Source: Sulfurovum sp.
GTDB lineage: Bacteria; Campylobacterota; Campylobacteria; Campylobacterales; Sulfurovaceae
Assembly: GCA_027082955.1 (NCBI GenBank)
Contig: JALWTA010000012.1
Coordinates: 1 to 64,000, forward strand
DNA length: 64,000 nt
Direction of reading: 5' to 3'
The number at the start of each line of letters is the position of its first letter. Within the stretch, counting starts at the first letter, position 1. The position numbers and the translations under genes were made by a program. The notes beneath the pieces are model-generated. The model was not told the origin of the DNA, ran no database searches, and was given only the letters and a program-made list of their open reading frames with translations. Positions 8,139 through 17,952 of this stretch are shown here, piece after piece.

Positions 8139-8963
8139 ATGGTCATCGTACGCACGGTAGAAGAGCTGCAAAAAGCAAAAGAGGGCTTAGAGGGAAGCAT
8201 TGGTTTTGTCCCAACGATGGGAGCCTTGCATCAGGGGCATCTCTCATTGATCCAGAGGGCAAGAGATGAGAATGATCAGGTAATAGTCTCAGTTTTTGTC
8301 AATCCGACGCAGTTTCTCGAGGGTGAGGATCTCGATGCCTATCCCAGACGTGAAGCGGCAGATACTCAGATTTGTGAGCGTGCGGGGGTGGATATTTTGT
8401 TTATGCCCACCATTGATCAGATGTATGAGCCCGATGAGCTTTGTATCGGCGCACCGGCGATTCGCGGATACATCCTTGAAGGGGAAAAGCGTCCGGGGCA
8501 CTTTGACGGGATGCTTCAGGTGGTGATGAAGCTGCTCAATCTCTCCTCTGCGACCCGTGCCTACTTTGGCAAGAAGGATGCCCAGCAGCTTGCACTGGTG
8601 ATGCAGATGGTACGCAACTACTTCATGCCCGTAGAGATCGTGCCGTGTGAAATTATCAGAGATGAGAAGGGACTGGCACTCAGTTCACGCAATGCCTACA
8701 TGAATGCAGAGGAGAAGCGCCGTGCACTCTGTCTCTCCCGCTCTCTTAAACGTGCGACCAAGATGGTCATGTCCGGTGAGTTTGATGCCGAAACGATTAA
8801 AAAAGAGATGAATGATGTGCTTCAGGAGGCTGACCAGGTAGAGTATGTCGCCATTGTCAGCCGTGATTTCAAACAGCTTGAACGTGTTGAGATAGGCAAT
8901 ACGATCATTCTTGTCGCTGCATGGGTGGGGAAACCGAGGCTGATTGACAATATTTGGATATAG
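8139..8963 (+). CDS. panC: Pantothenate synthetase (pantoate--beta-alanine ligase)
   Basis: Joins pantoate and beta-alanine with ATP to make pantothenate, the precursor of coenzyme A. The 274 residues cover the whole family. The nucleotidyl-transfer motif is [16 protein letters not shown], followed by [20 protein letters not shown] and the KMSKS-like LSSRNAYM. The start is ATG at 8139 behind GAGGGTTAGCA. The gene stands alone between the repeat pair and a DUF1566 gene; panB and panD are not in the window. Confidence 0.95.
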   Translation: MVIVRTVEELQKAKEGLEGSIGFVPTMGALHQGHLSLIQRARDENDQVIVSVFVNPTQFLEGEDLDAYPRREAADTQICERAGVDILFMPTIDQMYEPDELCIGAPAIRGYILEGEKRPGHFDGMLQVVMKLLNLSSATRAYFGKKDAQQLALVMQMVRNYFMPVEIVPCEIIRDEKGLALSSRNAYMNAEEKRRALCLSRSLKRATKMVMSGEFDAETIKKEMNDVLQEADQVEYVAIVSRDFKQLERVEIGNTIILVAAWVGKPRLIDNIWI

Positions 8964-9024
8964 ACCGACTCTCTCAAGCTCTTTTTGCTATCATAGAGGA
9001 TCTTGCGGATGAATGGAGGGTATG

Positions 9025-9723
9025 ATGTGGTTGCAAAAATATACAATAGCCTTAGGCACAGCGTTGGTTTGTTTTGGGATGATGGCAGAGGGTGCGGAAG
9101 TACAGATTGAAGTCTCAGAACCCGGATGTACACTATATGTTAACGGGAAACAGAAAGCGTTCATTAAAGGAAACAGTACCAAGATAGAGATCGCTGACGG
9201 GAAGTATGAATTGATGATTTCCAAGAAGCTTGATGAGGATTGGCAGATGGTCTCACGCAGAAATATCGTTTTAGATGATACTCCGGCAGCATTGAAGTTT
9301 GATCTTGATATTGAAAAAATTTCAAAGAAAAGCAATACCAGCAAAGCATCCAACTTTAAAAAAGAGAACGATACCGTACTGGATAAGGTACGCCATCTGC
9401 GGTGGCAGGATGATGCCCGCACCGTCAAAATCCGAAAGAGCTGGCAGGAAGCACAGGCATACTGCAAAACGCTCTCACTTGACGGGATGAAAGGGTGGCG
9501 ACTTCCTACGCATGATGAACTGATCAGTATTGTCGACTATACCAAATTTACAATGGCGATCATGCCGGCATTTTCTCATATCGTGTCAGACTCATATTGG
9601 ACGGCAACGTCTGAAACGAATGATGCGGGGCAGGCCAAGAGCATCTATTTTGGCAATGGCTGTCCCAATGCTGAACAGAAAACAAAAGAGCTTTTGGTGC
9701 GCTGTGTGCGTACAGAGAAGTAG
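9025..9723 (+). CDS. Exported DUF1566 (Lcl C-terminal-like) protein
   Basis: A protein of about 232 residues with a signal peptide (residues 2-22, ending MMAEGA). A beta-rich N-terminal part resembles PEGA-like surface domains (EPGCTLYVNGKQKAF). The C-terminal DUF1566 domain spans about residues 130-230, with the typical WQEAQAYCKTL, KGWRLPTHDEL, DSYWTATSE and a final RCVRTEK. The GGAGG at 9015-9019 fits ATG 9025 better than ATG 9013 or 9022. DUF1566 proteins are extracellular or envelope proteins of unknown function. The gene converges with the PBP gene on the other strand. Confidence 0.7.
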   Translation: MWLQKYTIALGTALVCFGMMAEGAEVQIEVSEPGCTLYVNGKQKAFIKGNSTKIEIADGKYELMISKKLDEDWQMVSRRNIVLDDTPAALKFDLDIEKISKKSNTSKASNFKKENDTVLDKVRHLRWQDDARTVKIRKSWQEAQAYCKTLSLDGMKGWRLPTHDELISIVDYTKFTMAIMPAFSHIVSDSYWTATSETNDAGQAKSIYFGNGCPNAEQKTKELLVRCVRTEK

Positions 9724-9729
9724 CGGCGG

Positions 9730-11805
9730 TTAGAAAAGATCACCAGCACCTTGTGCCGCAGGGTGGAAAGCAGGTCGCCGTTTTGGCACAGAGACTTTTG
9801 GATGTATATGCGGACGTGATGTTCTCGGCAGATGTGATACGGTTTTAGCAGGTACTCGAATCACTTTTTGCGGTGGTTGTACAGCAGGGTGCACCGGCGG
9901 TGTCTCTTTTGGCGGCGGCGGTAGGATTGGTGCGGCAACCTCTGTCTCCTCCTGCTGCTCACCATAAAGCGGGACATCCTCTTTTGGTTTTTCTTCATCA
10001 TCGCACGGGTCGGGTTCAAGGTATCCTTGCTCTACCAAAATACGCACTGTGTTTTTGAAGGTTGGCACCGCAGACTGTGAAGCAAAGTATTTGTGGTATT
10101 TTTTGGCACGGATGACCAGTACACCGATGGTATATTTGTGTCCTTTGCTGTCGTTGGCGAAGCCATAGAAACTGCTGTGGTACTCCCGTACATAGTGTCC
10201 GTGTTTTGCGATATGTGCGGTTCCTGTTTTCCCTCCTATCTCCAGTCCTGGGTACTGGGCTTTGACCCCGGTACCGCGTTTGACAACCTCTTTGAGGATC
10301 TCATGTATCTGGTTGGCAGCCTTTTTGCCGATAGGGTGCAGGTCTCCGACAGTCGGCGGGAGGATATAGTGCCGTCCTTTGGTATCTTCCAGATAGTCTA
10401 CCAGCCTTGGTGTGACTGCCACACCGTCATTGTTGAATGCAGAGTAGGCTTTGAAAAGCTGGGCGAATGTCGCCATGAGCCCATAGCCGTAGGCACTGTT
10501 CGCACGGTGCATCTTGTTGTTGAGCAGGTAGAGTTTTTTCACCTGCCCGGGGAGATCTCTAGAGAGGTCGATACCTGAAGGGTGTGCCAGACCAAACGAA
10601 AGCAGTCCGCTACGAAACTCCTGTCCGCTTAAAAGCCATGATATTTGGGAAATACCGACATTGGAGGAGTGGACAATGATGTCCGTAGCGCTGAGTGAGG
10701 CAAACTTGTCATCATCGGTGACGGTACGGTGTTTGCCTATCTTCATGCGTCCGTTATGGGTGTTGAAAACGGTTTGCGGTGTAAGTCTATGGTGGTCCAG
10801 CGCAATGGAAAGGGTCAGCGGTTTGAGCACTGACCCCGGTTCATAGGGGTACTCTGCAAATTTTGGGTTCAGTGCCGGAATGTCTTTCTGTGTAATATGT
10901 GACGGGTCATAGCGTTCGGTACTTGCCATGACCAGTACTTTGCCGGTGTGACTCTCCATGACGCCAACGAGGATTTCATCGGCATCGATACGTGTTTTCA
11001 TAGCATCGATCATCTTTTCGACGCGCCGCTGCAGAGAGAGTGGGATGTTCAGATGCAGATCCATACCATCGACCCTTGGTTTTCTGATTGTATTGCGGTC
11101 ATGGATGATATTGCCGCCAACATCTCTTTTCCCTTTCAGGTAGCCGTCTTTTTTTGAAGTGATGTGCTTGTCGTATTTGCGTTCGAGCCCCTTTTTGCCT
11201 TCGGGGCGAATGTATCCGTGGTCATCCCGTTTCCCTACATAGCCAAGGATAGGACTGAGAATGTCTTTGCGCGGGAAGGTTCTGCTCTCTCCAATCTCTA
11301 CAATGTCCATACCGTATAGCACTTCGATCCCCGAATGTGTTTTGACAGAACGGAACACATTGAGCTGGCGGAGCTTGTATGCGAGGGAACGCAGTTGCAT
11401 CGCCTGTTTTGCATTCAGTGTTTTGGAAAGAACGATGTTGCCTTTGATCGGATGTCCGTGCTTGTCTTTAAAGCGTTTTTCGATCTCAGGTTCAGGGATG
11501 CCGCTATAGATGCTGAAAAGTTTGATAAAGAGTGCCTTTTTATCAGGATCGATACTCTCCCCGCGAATAACTGCCTGATAGGTTTTGTAGGAGGAGCTCA
11601 GTGTATAGTGGTCTGAAGAGAATATTGTACCGCGCAGTGAACGGTCGTGTATGATCGCATATTGTCTTGGAACATGGCGGTTTGAGAGGATCGTCATCAG
11701 TACAGATGTTAAAAAGATCGCCATGGCAGCCATGATCATAATAAAGAGTCCGGTGATTTTACCGGTACGTTGCTGCAATGCTCTGTTTTTTATTGAATGA
11801 CTCAT
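9730..11805 (-). CDS. Division-type class B penicillin-binding protein (FtsI/PBP2 family)
   Basis: Peptidoglycan transpeptidase of 691 residues. One N-terminal membrane anchor spans about residues 17-41, then a dimerisation domain, then the transpeptidase domain. The active-site SxxK is S325-V-L-K328 (EPGSVLKPL), SxN is S380-S-N382 and KTG is K526-T-G528 (GGKTGTAH). The C-terminal tail (about residues 600-691) is rich in proline and charged residues, which is unusual in length and composition for FtsI. It is divergent from ftsW, which supports a septal rather than elongation role. MrdA-type activity is the alternative. Confidence 0.85.
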   Translation of the reverse strand: MSHSIKNRALQQRTGKITGLFIMIMAAMAIFLTSVLMTILSNRHVPRQYAIIHDRSLRGTIFSSDHYTLSSSYKTYQAVIRGESIDPDKKALFIKLFSIYSGIPEPEIEKRFKDKHGHPIKGNIVLSKTLNAKQAMQLRSLAYKLRQLNVFRSVKTHSGIEVLYGMDIVEIGESRTFPRKDILSPILGYVGKRDDHGYIRPEGKKGLERKYDKHITSKKDGYLKGKRDVGGNIIHDRNTIRKPRVDGMDLHLNIPLSLQRRVEKMIDAMKTRIDADEILVGVMESHTGKVLVMASTERYDPSHITQKDIPALNPKFAEYPYEPGSVLKPLTLSIALDHHRLTPQTVFNTHNGRMKIGKHRTVTDDDKFASLSATDIIVHSSNVGISQISWLLSGQEFRSGLLSFGLAHPSGIDLSRDLPGQVKKLYLLNNKMHRANSAYGYGLMATFAQLFKAYSAFNNDGVAVTPRLVDYLEDTKGRHYILPPTVGDLHPIGKKAANQIHEILKEVVKRGTGVKAQYPGLEIGGKTGTAHIAKHGHYVREYHSSFYGFANDSKGHKYTIGVLVIRAKKYHKYFASQSAVPTFKNTVRILVEQGYLEPDPCDDEEKPKEDVPLYGEQQEETEVAAPILPPPPKETPPVHPAVQPPQKVIRVPAKTVSHLPRTSRPHIHPKVSVPKRRPAFHPAAQGAGDLF

Positions 11806-11888
11806 CGTTTCCCCACTAAATAGTGTTGAATTTTATCAAAGTTATCTGGTTAATTCGATAAAATACTACACAATTCTAATACCGGACA
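11806..11888. promoter_or_regulatory. Divergent promoter region between the PBP gene and ftsW
   Basis: An 83-nt AT-rich gap between two outward-facing genes. GATAAAATA near 11858 is a plausible -10 for ftsW, and TTCAACACTATTT-type sequence on the minus strand may serve the PBP gene. No clear -35 boxes are visible, as is common for Campylobacterota promoters. Confidence 0.35.
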
Positions 11889-13082
11889 ATGCAAGATATG
11901 ATTGACAAACCGCTTTTAATGGCAGTGATGGTACTCCTGACCCTTTCTATGGTGATGGACTATTCTCTTTCTGTCTATACCGTACAACATTTTGGCTACG
12001 GAGGATTCCATTTTTTTGTAAGACAGTCCGCTGCTGTCTTTGTAGGACTCGTTGTAATGATCTTTTTGAGCAGACTTGACCCTGACAAATGGTTTGCCCC
12101 TTTTGGCATTGCGTTGTTCGTATTCTCTTTTCTGCTTATGGTCATGATGCTCTTTTTGCCGGCATCTATGGTCAATGCTGTTGGTGGAGCCAAACGGTGG
12201 ATTCATCTTGGTGCAATATCTGTTGCTCCGGTAGAGTTTTTTAAAGTGGGATTTGTCTTTTTCCTGTCGTGGAGTTTTAAACGGAAGCTTGGCGATAAAG
12301 ACCGCATGTCCTTTACAGAAGAACTTAAGCTGTTTACCCCTTATTTGATGCTGTATGCTCTTGCCGTGGTGCTGATTGCTATTTTTCAAAAGGACCTTGG
12401 GCAGGTTGTGGTTCTGGGGGCTACACTGATTGTTTTGTTTTTGTTTGTCGGCAGTTCGTACAAGTTTTTCCTCATGCTTGTAACAGGTGCTTTCGCCAGC
12501 ATCGTCGCACTGATCTTTCTGGCACCACACCGTATGGCGCGTATCAAAAGCTGGTGGATCAGTATACAGGACAAAGTGCTCTCTCTGCTCCCGTCTGATT
12601 CAGCACAGGAGCTGAGAGTCGCGTCAAGTGTGAAAGAGCCTTGGCAAATCTCAAATTCGCTGAATGCCATTCATAACGGTGGACTTTGGGGGCAGGGGCT
12701 TGGGAACGGTCAGTTCAAACTGGGCTATCTTTCTGAAGTACATACTGATTTTATTCTGTCTGGCATCACCGAAGAGTTGGGCTTTGTCGGATTGGCACTG
12801 GTGGTCATGACACTGCTGTTTGTCATTTTCCGTATTTTCAAGATCGCTTCCAAAGTGGAAGACCCGATGTACTATCTTTTCTCCATAGGTACCGGACTCT
12901 TGATCGCATTTGCATTTTTGCTTAACTCGTATGGTATTGCAGGGATCACCCCGATCAAAGGGATCGCCGTACCCTTTCTAAGTTATGGAGGATCGCATAT
13001 CGTAGCAAGTTGTATCGCAATAGGGATGATCTTGATGGTTTCCAAAAAAGTTCCCCGTGATATACATGGGAATATCCTGTAG
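11889..13082 (+). CDS. ftsW: FtsW/RodA/SpoVE-family peptidoglycan polymerase
   Basis: SEDS-family glycosyltransferase of 397 residues with about ten membrane helices, working with a class B PBP to polymerise lipid II. Conserved segments include the long periplasmic loop around IHNGGLWGQGLGNGQFKLG and HTDFILSGITEELGF, where SEDS proteins carry their catalytic Asp/Glu region, and the C-terminal PFLSYGGSHIV. The murG gene directly downstream and the divergent FtsI-type PBP favour FtsW over RodA. Confidence 0.9.
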   Translation: MQDMIDKPLLMAVMVLLTLSMVMDYSLSVYTVQHFGYGGFHFFVRQSAAVFVGLVVMIFLSRLDPDKWFAPFGIALFVFSFLLMVMMLFLPASMVNAVGGAKRWIHLGAISVAPVEFFKVGFVFFLSWSFKRKLGDKDRMSFTEELKLFTPYLMLYALAVVLIAIFQKDLGQVVVLGATLIVLFLFVGSSYKFFLMLVTGAFASIVALIFLAPHRMARIKSWWISIQDKVLSLLPSDSAQELRVASSVKEPWQISNSLNAIHNGGLWGQGLGNGQFKLGYLSEVHTDFILSGITEELGFVGLALVVMTLLFVIFRIFKIASKVEDPMYYLFSIGTGLLIAFAFLLNSYGIAGITPIKGIAVPFLSYGGSHIVASCIAIGMILMVSKKVPRDIHGNIL

Positions 13083-13097
13083 GAAGAGGGAGACTTG

Positions 13098-14138
13098 ATG
13101 AGCATCATTATGACAGGAGGTGGTACCGGGGGGCATCTTGCCATTGTTAGAGCAGTCAAGGAAGCGATTGTTTCAGAGAATAATGAACAAGGAGCAGAGA
13201 ACTGTGTACAACTGGTGTATGTCGGTTCTACCAAAGGGCAGGACAGGGCGTGGTTTGGAGAAGATGAAGATTTTGCCCAAAAGTATTTTTTTGAGACGCG
13301 CGGGGTGGTCAATCAGGGCTTTTCCGGGAAAATAAAATCACTTTTGATGATGGCAAAAGCAACACTGCAATCTGTCAAGATCATACGCAGACACAAAGCC
13401 AAAGTGGTCTTTTCAGTAGGAGGCTTCTCTGCTGCCCCAATGGCGTTTGCTGCCAAGCTTACACGGACACCTTTGGTGATTCATGAGCAAAATGCCGCAC
13501 TGGGGTCACTTAACAGACTGCTTAAACCCTATGCTGATGTTTTTATCAGTTCTTACCTTGAGGAGAGCCCTATCAAGTCCTATCCGGTCAAAGAGATATT
13601 TTTTGAGAATGCACGTATCCGCGATAGGGTGCGTACCGTTATCTTTCTTGGCGGTTCACAGGGGGCGCGCGCCATCAACGATCTGGCGCTCTGTATTGCT
13701 AAGGAACTTGATGCGCGCGGTATACGCATCATCCATCAAGCAGGTAAAAACAACATCGAAAGTGTACAGCAGGCGTATGATGCGATGGGTATAGAAGCAG
13801 AAGTATTTGGCTTTACAACCAAACTTGCCGACTATATGCAAGAGGCAGACCTTGCTATTGCCAGAGCAGGGGCTTCGACACTCTGGGAACTTGCCGCTAC
13901 GGCACTGCCGGCACTCTTCATCCCCTACCCCTATGCGGCAAGTGACCACCAGTATTACAATGCGAAGTTTCTTGTAGAAAAAGAACTTGCATGGCTCATG
14001 CGCGAAAATGAGATTGACAAAGCTAAAGTGCTTGCACTGTTCGATATCAGTATGCAAGAAAAGAGCAAAGGACTAATGGAGATTGTTGAGCGTAACGGGA
14101 GCAGCAGCATCGCCAAACTTCTATGCAAATACAGGTAA
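13098..14138 (+). CDS. murG: UDP-GlcNAc:lipid I N-acetylglucosaminyltransferase
   Basis: Converts lipid I to lipid II on the inner face of the membrane. The glycine-rich GGGTGGH motif is at residues 7-13, with further signatures IHEQNAALGSLN, FLGGSQGARAIND and RAGASTLWELAATALPALFIPYP in the C-terminal donor-binding domain. ATG 13098 follows GAGGGAGAC at a good distance; the TTG directly before it is not needed. The gene is 15 nt downstream of ftsW and clearly in its operon. The length of 346 residues is normal. Confidence 0.95.
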   Translation: MSIIMTGGGTGGHLAIVRAVKEAIVSENNEQGAENCVQLVYVGSTKGQDRAWFGEDEDFAQKYFFETRGVVNQGFSGKIKSLLMMAKATLQSVKIIRRHKAKVVFSVGGFSAAPMAFAAKLTRTPLVIHEQNAALGSLNRLLKPYADVFISSYLEESPIKSYPVKEIFFENARIRDRVRTVIFLGGSQGARAINDLALCIAKELDARGIRIIHQAGKNNIESVQQAYDAMGIEAEVFGFTTKLADYMQEADLAIARAGASTLWELAATALPALFIPYPYAASDHQYYNAKFLVEKELAWLMRENEIDKAKVLALFDISMQEKSKGLMEIVERNGSSSIAKLLCKYR

Positions 14139-14204
14139 TACTTCACGATTTTCCAACGATTTTGTTTTACACTGTGATAACAAGATTGTTGAAGGAGTAT
14201 TGGT

Positions 14205-14669
14205 ATGAGCAAGAAAACGATAGTATGGCTTAGTGTGGCTGTTGCGTTTGCCATAAGCGGCTGTGGCAGCAGCTATGACCAAGGATATCAAGACGGTTTT
14301 TATGATGGAACCAGAGTGCCGGCAGACGGCATGACAACACTGTTCCTTCGTGATTTAGACGGTTTCTCTGCCGCTGGAGTGCAGTATACATGTACGGATC
14401 CGACCGGTGCAGTCAGTGCCCAGGCTGTCACAGCCCCAAATGGTGAATTTACTTTCTATCCGGGAGAGCAGTGTAGCTTCGATCTGACCGGTTTTGGCGG
14501 TACACCTGCCGACCCTCTTTTTATTGAAGACGATATAGGACAAGGAAAGAACAACATCGCCTATGTATGTGCCGGCGGTGATGCGGGATTGACCGGATAC
14601 AATGCTGACTTTGGAAGAGATGGTTTTTTTGACTACTATCCGGATGATAGCTGTACTTTCTCTTTTTAA
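14205..14669 (+). CDS. Putative lipoprotein of unknown function
   Basis: A 154-residue protein with a lipoprotein signal peptide; the lipobox is AISGC with Cys at residue 20. The mature start is acidic and tyrosine/glycine-rich (YDQGYQDGFYDG). The rest looks beta-rich, with four further cysteines that may form disulfides. A segment such as APNGEFTFYPGEQCSF resembles carboxypeptidase-regulatory or SdrD-type beta sandwiches, but I cannot name a family. The SD GAAGGAG precedes ATG 14205. It sits between murG and alaS as a separate unit. Confidence 0.65.
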   Translation: MSKKTIVWLSVAVAFAISGCGSSYDQGYQDGFYDGTRVPADGMTTLFLRDLDGFSAAGVQYTCTDPTGAVSAQAVTAPNGEFTFYPGEQCSFDLTGFGGTPADPLFIEDDIGQGKNNIAYVCAGGDAGLTGYNADFGRDGFFDYYPDDSCTFSF

Positions 14670-14711
14670 AGATGGGCTTTGGCTGCTTCAAAATACCCAT
14701 GGTACGCCGTT

Positions 14712-14839
14712 TTGGCAGATACACACAGGCTGCTTTATCTGCCAATAACCACACTTTCGCTAAAATATCCCAATTTTAATAACCCGGGTGTGTATGTTGT
14801 ATCATTACACATACAACATTCGGTTTCAAACAGGGATCA
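14712..14839 (+). promoter_or_regulatory. alaS upstream region: two inverted repeats and probable promoter
   Basis: TTGGCAGATA (14712-14721) and TATCTGCCAA (14736-14745) form a perfect 10-bp inverted repeat after the lipoprotein gene, without a T tract. Next comes GCTAAAATATCC, a plausible -10. Then, within the likely leader, TGTATGT and ACATACA form a second hairpin around 14790-14815. The second hairpin lies where attenuation could act, but no tRNA-binding T-box signature is seen. Confidence 0.35.
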
Positions 14840-14845
14840 ATGTTG

Positions 14846-17419
14846 ATGGATATCAGAAAAACGTTTTTAGACTATTTTGAAAGTAAAGGACACAAGGTTG
14901 TAGAGAGTTCTCCGCTCGTACCCGATGATCCGACGCTGCTCTTTACCAATGCCGGTATGGTACAGTTCAAGAATATCTTTACCGGGGATGCGCCCATTCC
15001 CAACCCACCAAGAGCGACCAGTTCACAAACCTGTATCCGCGCAGGCGGAAAGCACAACGACTTGGACAATGTCGGTTACACCGCACGCCACCACACCTTC
15101 TTTGAGATGCTGGGTAACTTCAGTTTCGGCGACTACTTCAAAAAAGAGGCGATCGCCTATGCATGGGAGTTTGTTACAGGCAAGGAGTACCTCGCACTGC
15201 CTATAGAGAAGATCTGGGTAACGGTACACGACAGTGATGATGAAGCCTACGACCTCTGGAAAGAGCATGTCTCCGAAGAGCGCATCATGCGTTTTGGCGA
15301 CAAGGACAACTTCTGGCAGATGGGTGATACCGGACCGTGCGGACCATGCTCGGAGATCTTCTACGATCAAGGTGAAGAACACTTCAACTCACCCGAAGAT
15401 GTGATGGGCGGAGAGGGCGACCGCTTCCTTGAGATCTGGAACCTTGTCTTCATGCAGTATGAGCGAGATGAAAAGGGTGAACTCCATCCGCTGCCAAAGC
15501 CAAGTATCGATACAGGTATGGGGCTGGAGCGTGTGGTTGCCATCAAGGAAGGGAAGTTCAACAACTTCCACTCTTCGCTCTTCATGCCGCTGCTCGATGC
15601 CATTGGGAAGCTGGTGGGTACGCCGTATGATTACGATGCACCAAACTCCGCAAGCTACCGAGTCATTGCCGACCACCTGCGCTCAGTCAGTTTCCTGCTG
15701 GCACAGGGGGTGAACTTTGACAAAGAGGGGCGCGGCTATGTGCTGCGCCGTATCATGCGACGTGCGATCCGTCACGGGTATCTGCTGGGGCTGAGAGAGC
15801 CGTTCATGCATAAGCTTGTAGATGACCTTGTCGCTTTGATGGGTGGGCATTACACCTATCTGCAGACCAAATCCGAAGCGATCAAAACCTCTATGAAGCT
15901 TGAAGAGGAGCGCTTCTTCGATACCATTGAGGCAGGGATCAAACTTTTCAATCAGGAGCTTGAAAATACCAAAGATGTCTTTAGCGGTGAAGTGGCGTTT
16001 AAACTCTATGACACCTACGGCTTTCCTCTTGACCTAACTGAAGATATGCTTAGAGAAAAGGGCATTAGACTCGACATTGAAGGGTTCAATGCCAAGATGG
16101 AAGCACAAAAAGCACAGTCCAAAGCCAACTGGAAAGGCAGCGGAGATGCTGCAACAACTGGTGACTTTAAGCAGCTTAAAGAGCAGTTTGGTCAGAACAC
16201 ATTTGTCGGGTATGAGACGACTCAAACCACTACCAAGGTACTGGCACTTTTGGATGAGAACTTCAAGCAGGTAACATCGATTGACGGTAAAGGCTGGGTG
16301 ATGCTGGAGCAGACACCGTTCTATGCGGAGTCTGGTGGACAGGTCGGTGATCGCGGAGCGATCAAAGTAGCAGGTAGCAGTGAGCAGGTAGCAGTGCTGG
16401 ATACGAAGAAATTTCTTGATATGAATCTTTCTGAGGTTGAGGGGAAACTCTCTGTGGGTGATGAGGTGGAAGCGATTGTCGATCAGAGCCGTGCGGAGAT
16501 TGAGAAGCATCACTCGGCAACTCACCTGCTGCATGCGGCGCTGCGTGCAGTGTTGGGCGACCACATCTCTCAGGCGGGCTCACTCAACGATGACAAGCGT
16601 TTGCGTTTTGACTTCTCTCACCCTAAAGCACTCACAAAAGAGGAACTGCAAAAGGTCGAGGACTGGGTCAATGACAAAGTGCAGCGTGCCATTCCGCGTA
16701 AAACGGAGATCATGAGTATCGAAGCGGCGAAGAACTCTGGTGCTATGGCGCTCTTTGGCGAAAAGTACGGTAATGAGGTGCGTGTGGTAAGCATGGGTGA
16801 TGCCTCTGTAGAACTGTGTGGTGGTACGCACGTTCAGAACACGGCACAGATCGGGCTCTTTATGATCACCAAAGAGAGCGGTGTGAGTGCAGGAGTCAGA
16901 CGTATTGAAGCGATCTGCGGTCGTGCGGCAGTAGAGAAGCTCAAGGGGCTTAGAGGTGAGATTGAGCAGATCAAAGAGGAGGTGAAAAACCAGAATCCTC
17001 TTGCAGGCATCACCAAGCTCAAAGAGGAGATCAAAACCCTCAAAGGCGAACTCAAAGCAGCCCTCAGTGCAACCAAAAAAGAGCTGACACCTGTCGATGT
17101 GAACGGTATCAATGTCATTGTCGAAGAGGTCGATGCCGGAGACATTAAAGAGATGATTGATGAAGCGAAGAACAAATATGACAACATTGCCATCATGCTC
17201 TTCCAGAAAAAGGGCGAGAAGGTACTGTTGGCTGCCGGTTCCAAGAACACACCTGTCAAAGCGGGTGACTGGATCAAAGCGGTCGCACCGGTGGTCGGCG
17301 GTGGCGGCGGCGGACGTCCTGACTTTGCGCAAGCCGGCGGAAAAGATGCTTCCAAGATCGGTATGGCGATGGAAGAGGCAAAAACCTACCTTGCCGAAAC
17401 TGTAGAGGGTGGTAACTGA
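14846..17419 (+). CDS. alaS: Alanyl-tRNA synthetase
   Basis: Charges tRNA-Ala and edits mischarged Ser/Gly. The 857-residue product has the class II catalytic core at the N-terminus ([50 protein letters not shown]), the editing-domain zinc ligands in [12 protein letters not shown] and CGGTH, and the C-terminal C-Ala region ending with the glycine-rich [20 protein letters not shown] 14846 matches the usual family start; ATG 14840 two codons earlier is possible. Inside the editing part, nt 16367-16394 is a perfect-phase array of four heptamers. The gene overlaps the next by one base. Confidence 0.95.
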   Translation: MDIRKTFLDYFESKGHKVVESSPLVPDDPTLLFTNAGMVQFKNIFTGDAPIPNPPRATSSQTCIRAGGKHNDLDNVGYTARHHTFFEMLGNFSFGDYFKKEAIAYAWEFVTGKEYLALPIEKIWVTVHDSDDEAYDLWKEHVSEERIMRFGDKDNFWQMGDTGPCGPCSEIFYDQGEEHFNSPEDVMGGEGDRFLEIWNLVFMQYERDEKGELHPLPKPSIDTGMGLERVVAIKEGKFNNFHSSLFMPLLDAIGKLVGTPYDYDAPNSASYRVIADHLRSVSFLLAQGVNFDKEGRGYVLRRIMRRAIRHGYLLGLREPFMHKLVDDLVALMGGHYTYLQTKSEAIKTSMKLEEERFFDTIEAGIKLFNQELENTKDVFSGEVAFKLYDTYGFPLDLTEDMLREKGIRLDIEGFNAKMEAQKAQSKANWKGSGDAATTGDFKQLKEQFGQNTFVGYETTQTTTKVLALLDENFKQVTSIDGKGWVMLEQTPFYAESGGQVGDRGAIKVAGSSEQVAVLDTKKFLDMNLSEVEGKLSVGDEVEAIVDQSRAEIEKHHSATHLLHAALRAVLGDHISQAGSLNDDKRLRFDFSHPKALTKEELQKVEDWVNDKVQRAIPRKTEIMSIEAAKNSGAMALFGEKYGNEVRVVSMGDASVELCGGTHVQNTAQIGLFMITKESGVSAGVRRIEAICGRAAVEKLKGLRGEIEQIKEEVKNQNPLAGITKLKEEIKTLKGELKAALSATKKELTPVDVNGINVIVEEVDAGDIKEMIDEAKNKYDNIAIMLFQKKGEKVLLAAGSKNTPVKAGDWIKAVAPVVGGGGGGRPDFAQAGGKDASKIGMAMEEAKTYLAETVEGGN
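16367..16394 (+). repeat. Four-heptamer array inside alaS
   Basis: GTAGCAG, GTAGCAG, TGAGCAG, GTAGCAG in perfect 7-nt phase, followed by TGCTGGATAC, close to the TGCTGGTATG spacer of the element at 31584. It encodes a variable stretch (VAGSSEQVA) between two conserved blocks of the enzyme. It may be an old in-frame insertion of the heptamer family, or coincidental coding repetition; no canonical 7-bp hairpin follows. Confidence 0.5.
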
Positions 17420-17952
17420 TGAAAGAGGCGATGGTAAATCTCTTTGGCAACTATGCCCATGAGATCGTCTTTTTGCATGTCCTCTCTGCTTTTGTCTGGG
17501 TCGGGGGAATGATCGCGGTGCGTTTTGCCGTGCATCCGGTGATGCAAAGCATTGATGACCCCACTATCAGGCTTGGCAAAACCCTGCAGATCACCAAAAA
17601 CCTCTTTCATATTGTCATGCCTTTCATTGCAGTACTGATCGTAACAGCCGTATTGATGGCGGTAGGGCTTGGGTTCCGTATTGCAGCGGTGGATGAGAGC
17701 GGCAATGTCGTGAATCAGACAGCCTATGGCATCTATCAGATCGTGCATGTCAAAGAGGTGATATGGACAGTCATGACAGCCAACTTCACATGGATGTACG
17801 TGAAGCGCAGAAAAGCACAAAAGCTTTTTGATGCGGGGGATCTGCCTGCTGCCAAAGCGGCAGTGGCGATTGTGCCGAAGTATCTTCTGCCTCTTAACAT
17901 TGTGCTGGGTGTAGCTGCACTCTGGCTGGGTGTGACACTGCGGGGCTTTTGA
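17419..17952 (+). CDS. Four-helix membrane protein, CopD-like
   Basis: Integral membrane protein of 177 residues with four predicted helices (about residues 14-35, 62-85, 110-128 and 155-173). Histidines lie near or in the helices (FLHVLSAFVWVGG, FHIVMPF, IVHVKEVIW), as in heme- or copper-binding CopD/DUF-type membrane proteins. I see no exact family signature. Its ATG overlaps the alaS stop and its stop overlaps the maf ATG, so the genes are translationally linked. Confidence 0.65.
   Translation: MKEAMVNLFGNYAHEIVFLHVLSAFVWVGGMIAVRFAVHPVMQSIDDPTIRLGKTLQITKNLFHIVMPFIAVLIVTAVLMAVGLGFRIAAVDESGNVVNQTAYGIYQIVHVKEVIWTVMTANFTWMYVKRRKAQKLFDAGDLPAAKAAVAIVPKYLLPLNIVLGVAALWLGVTLRGF

Noticed and set aside
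16580-17332. 250-codon minus-strand frame within alaS
   Set aside because: Shadow of the alanyl-tRNA synthetase; no start context and no domain.
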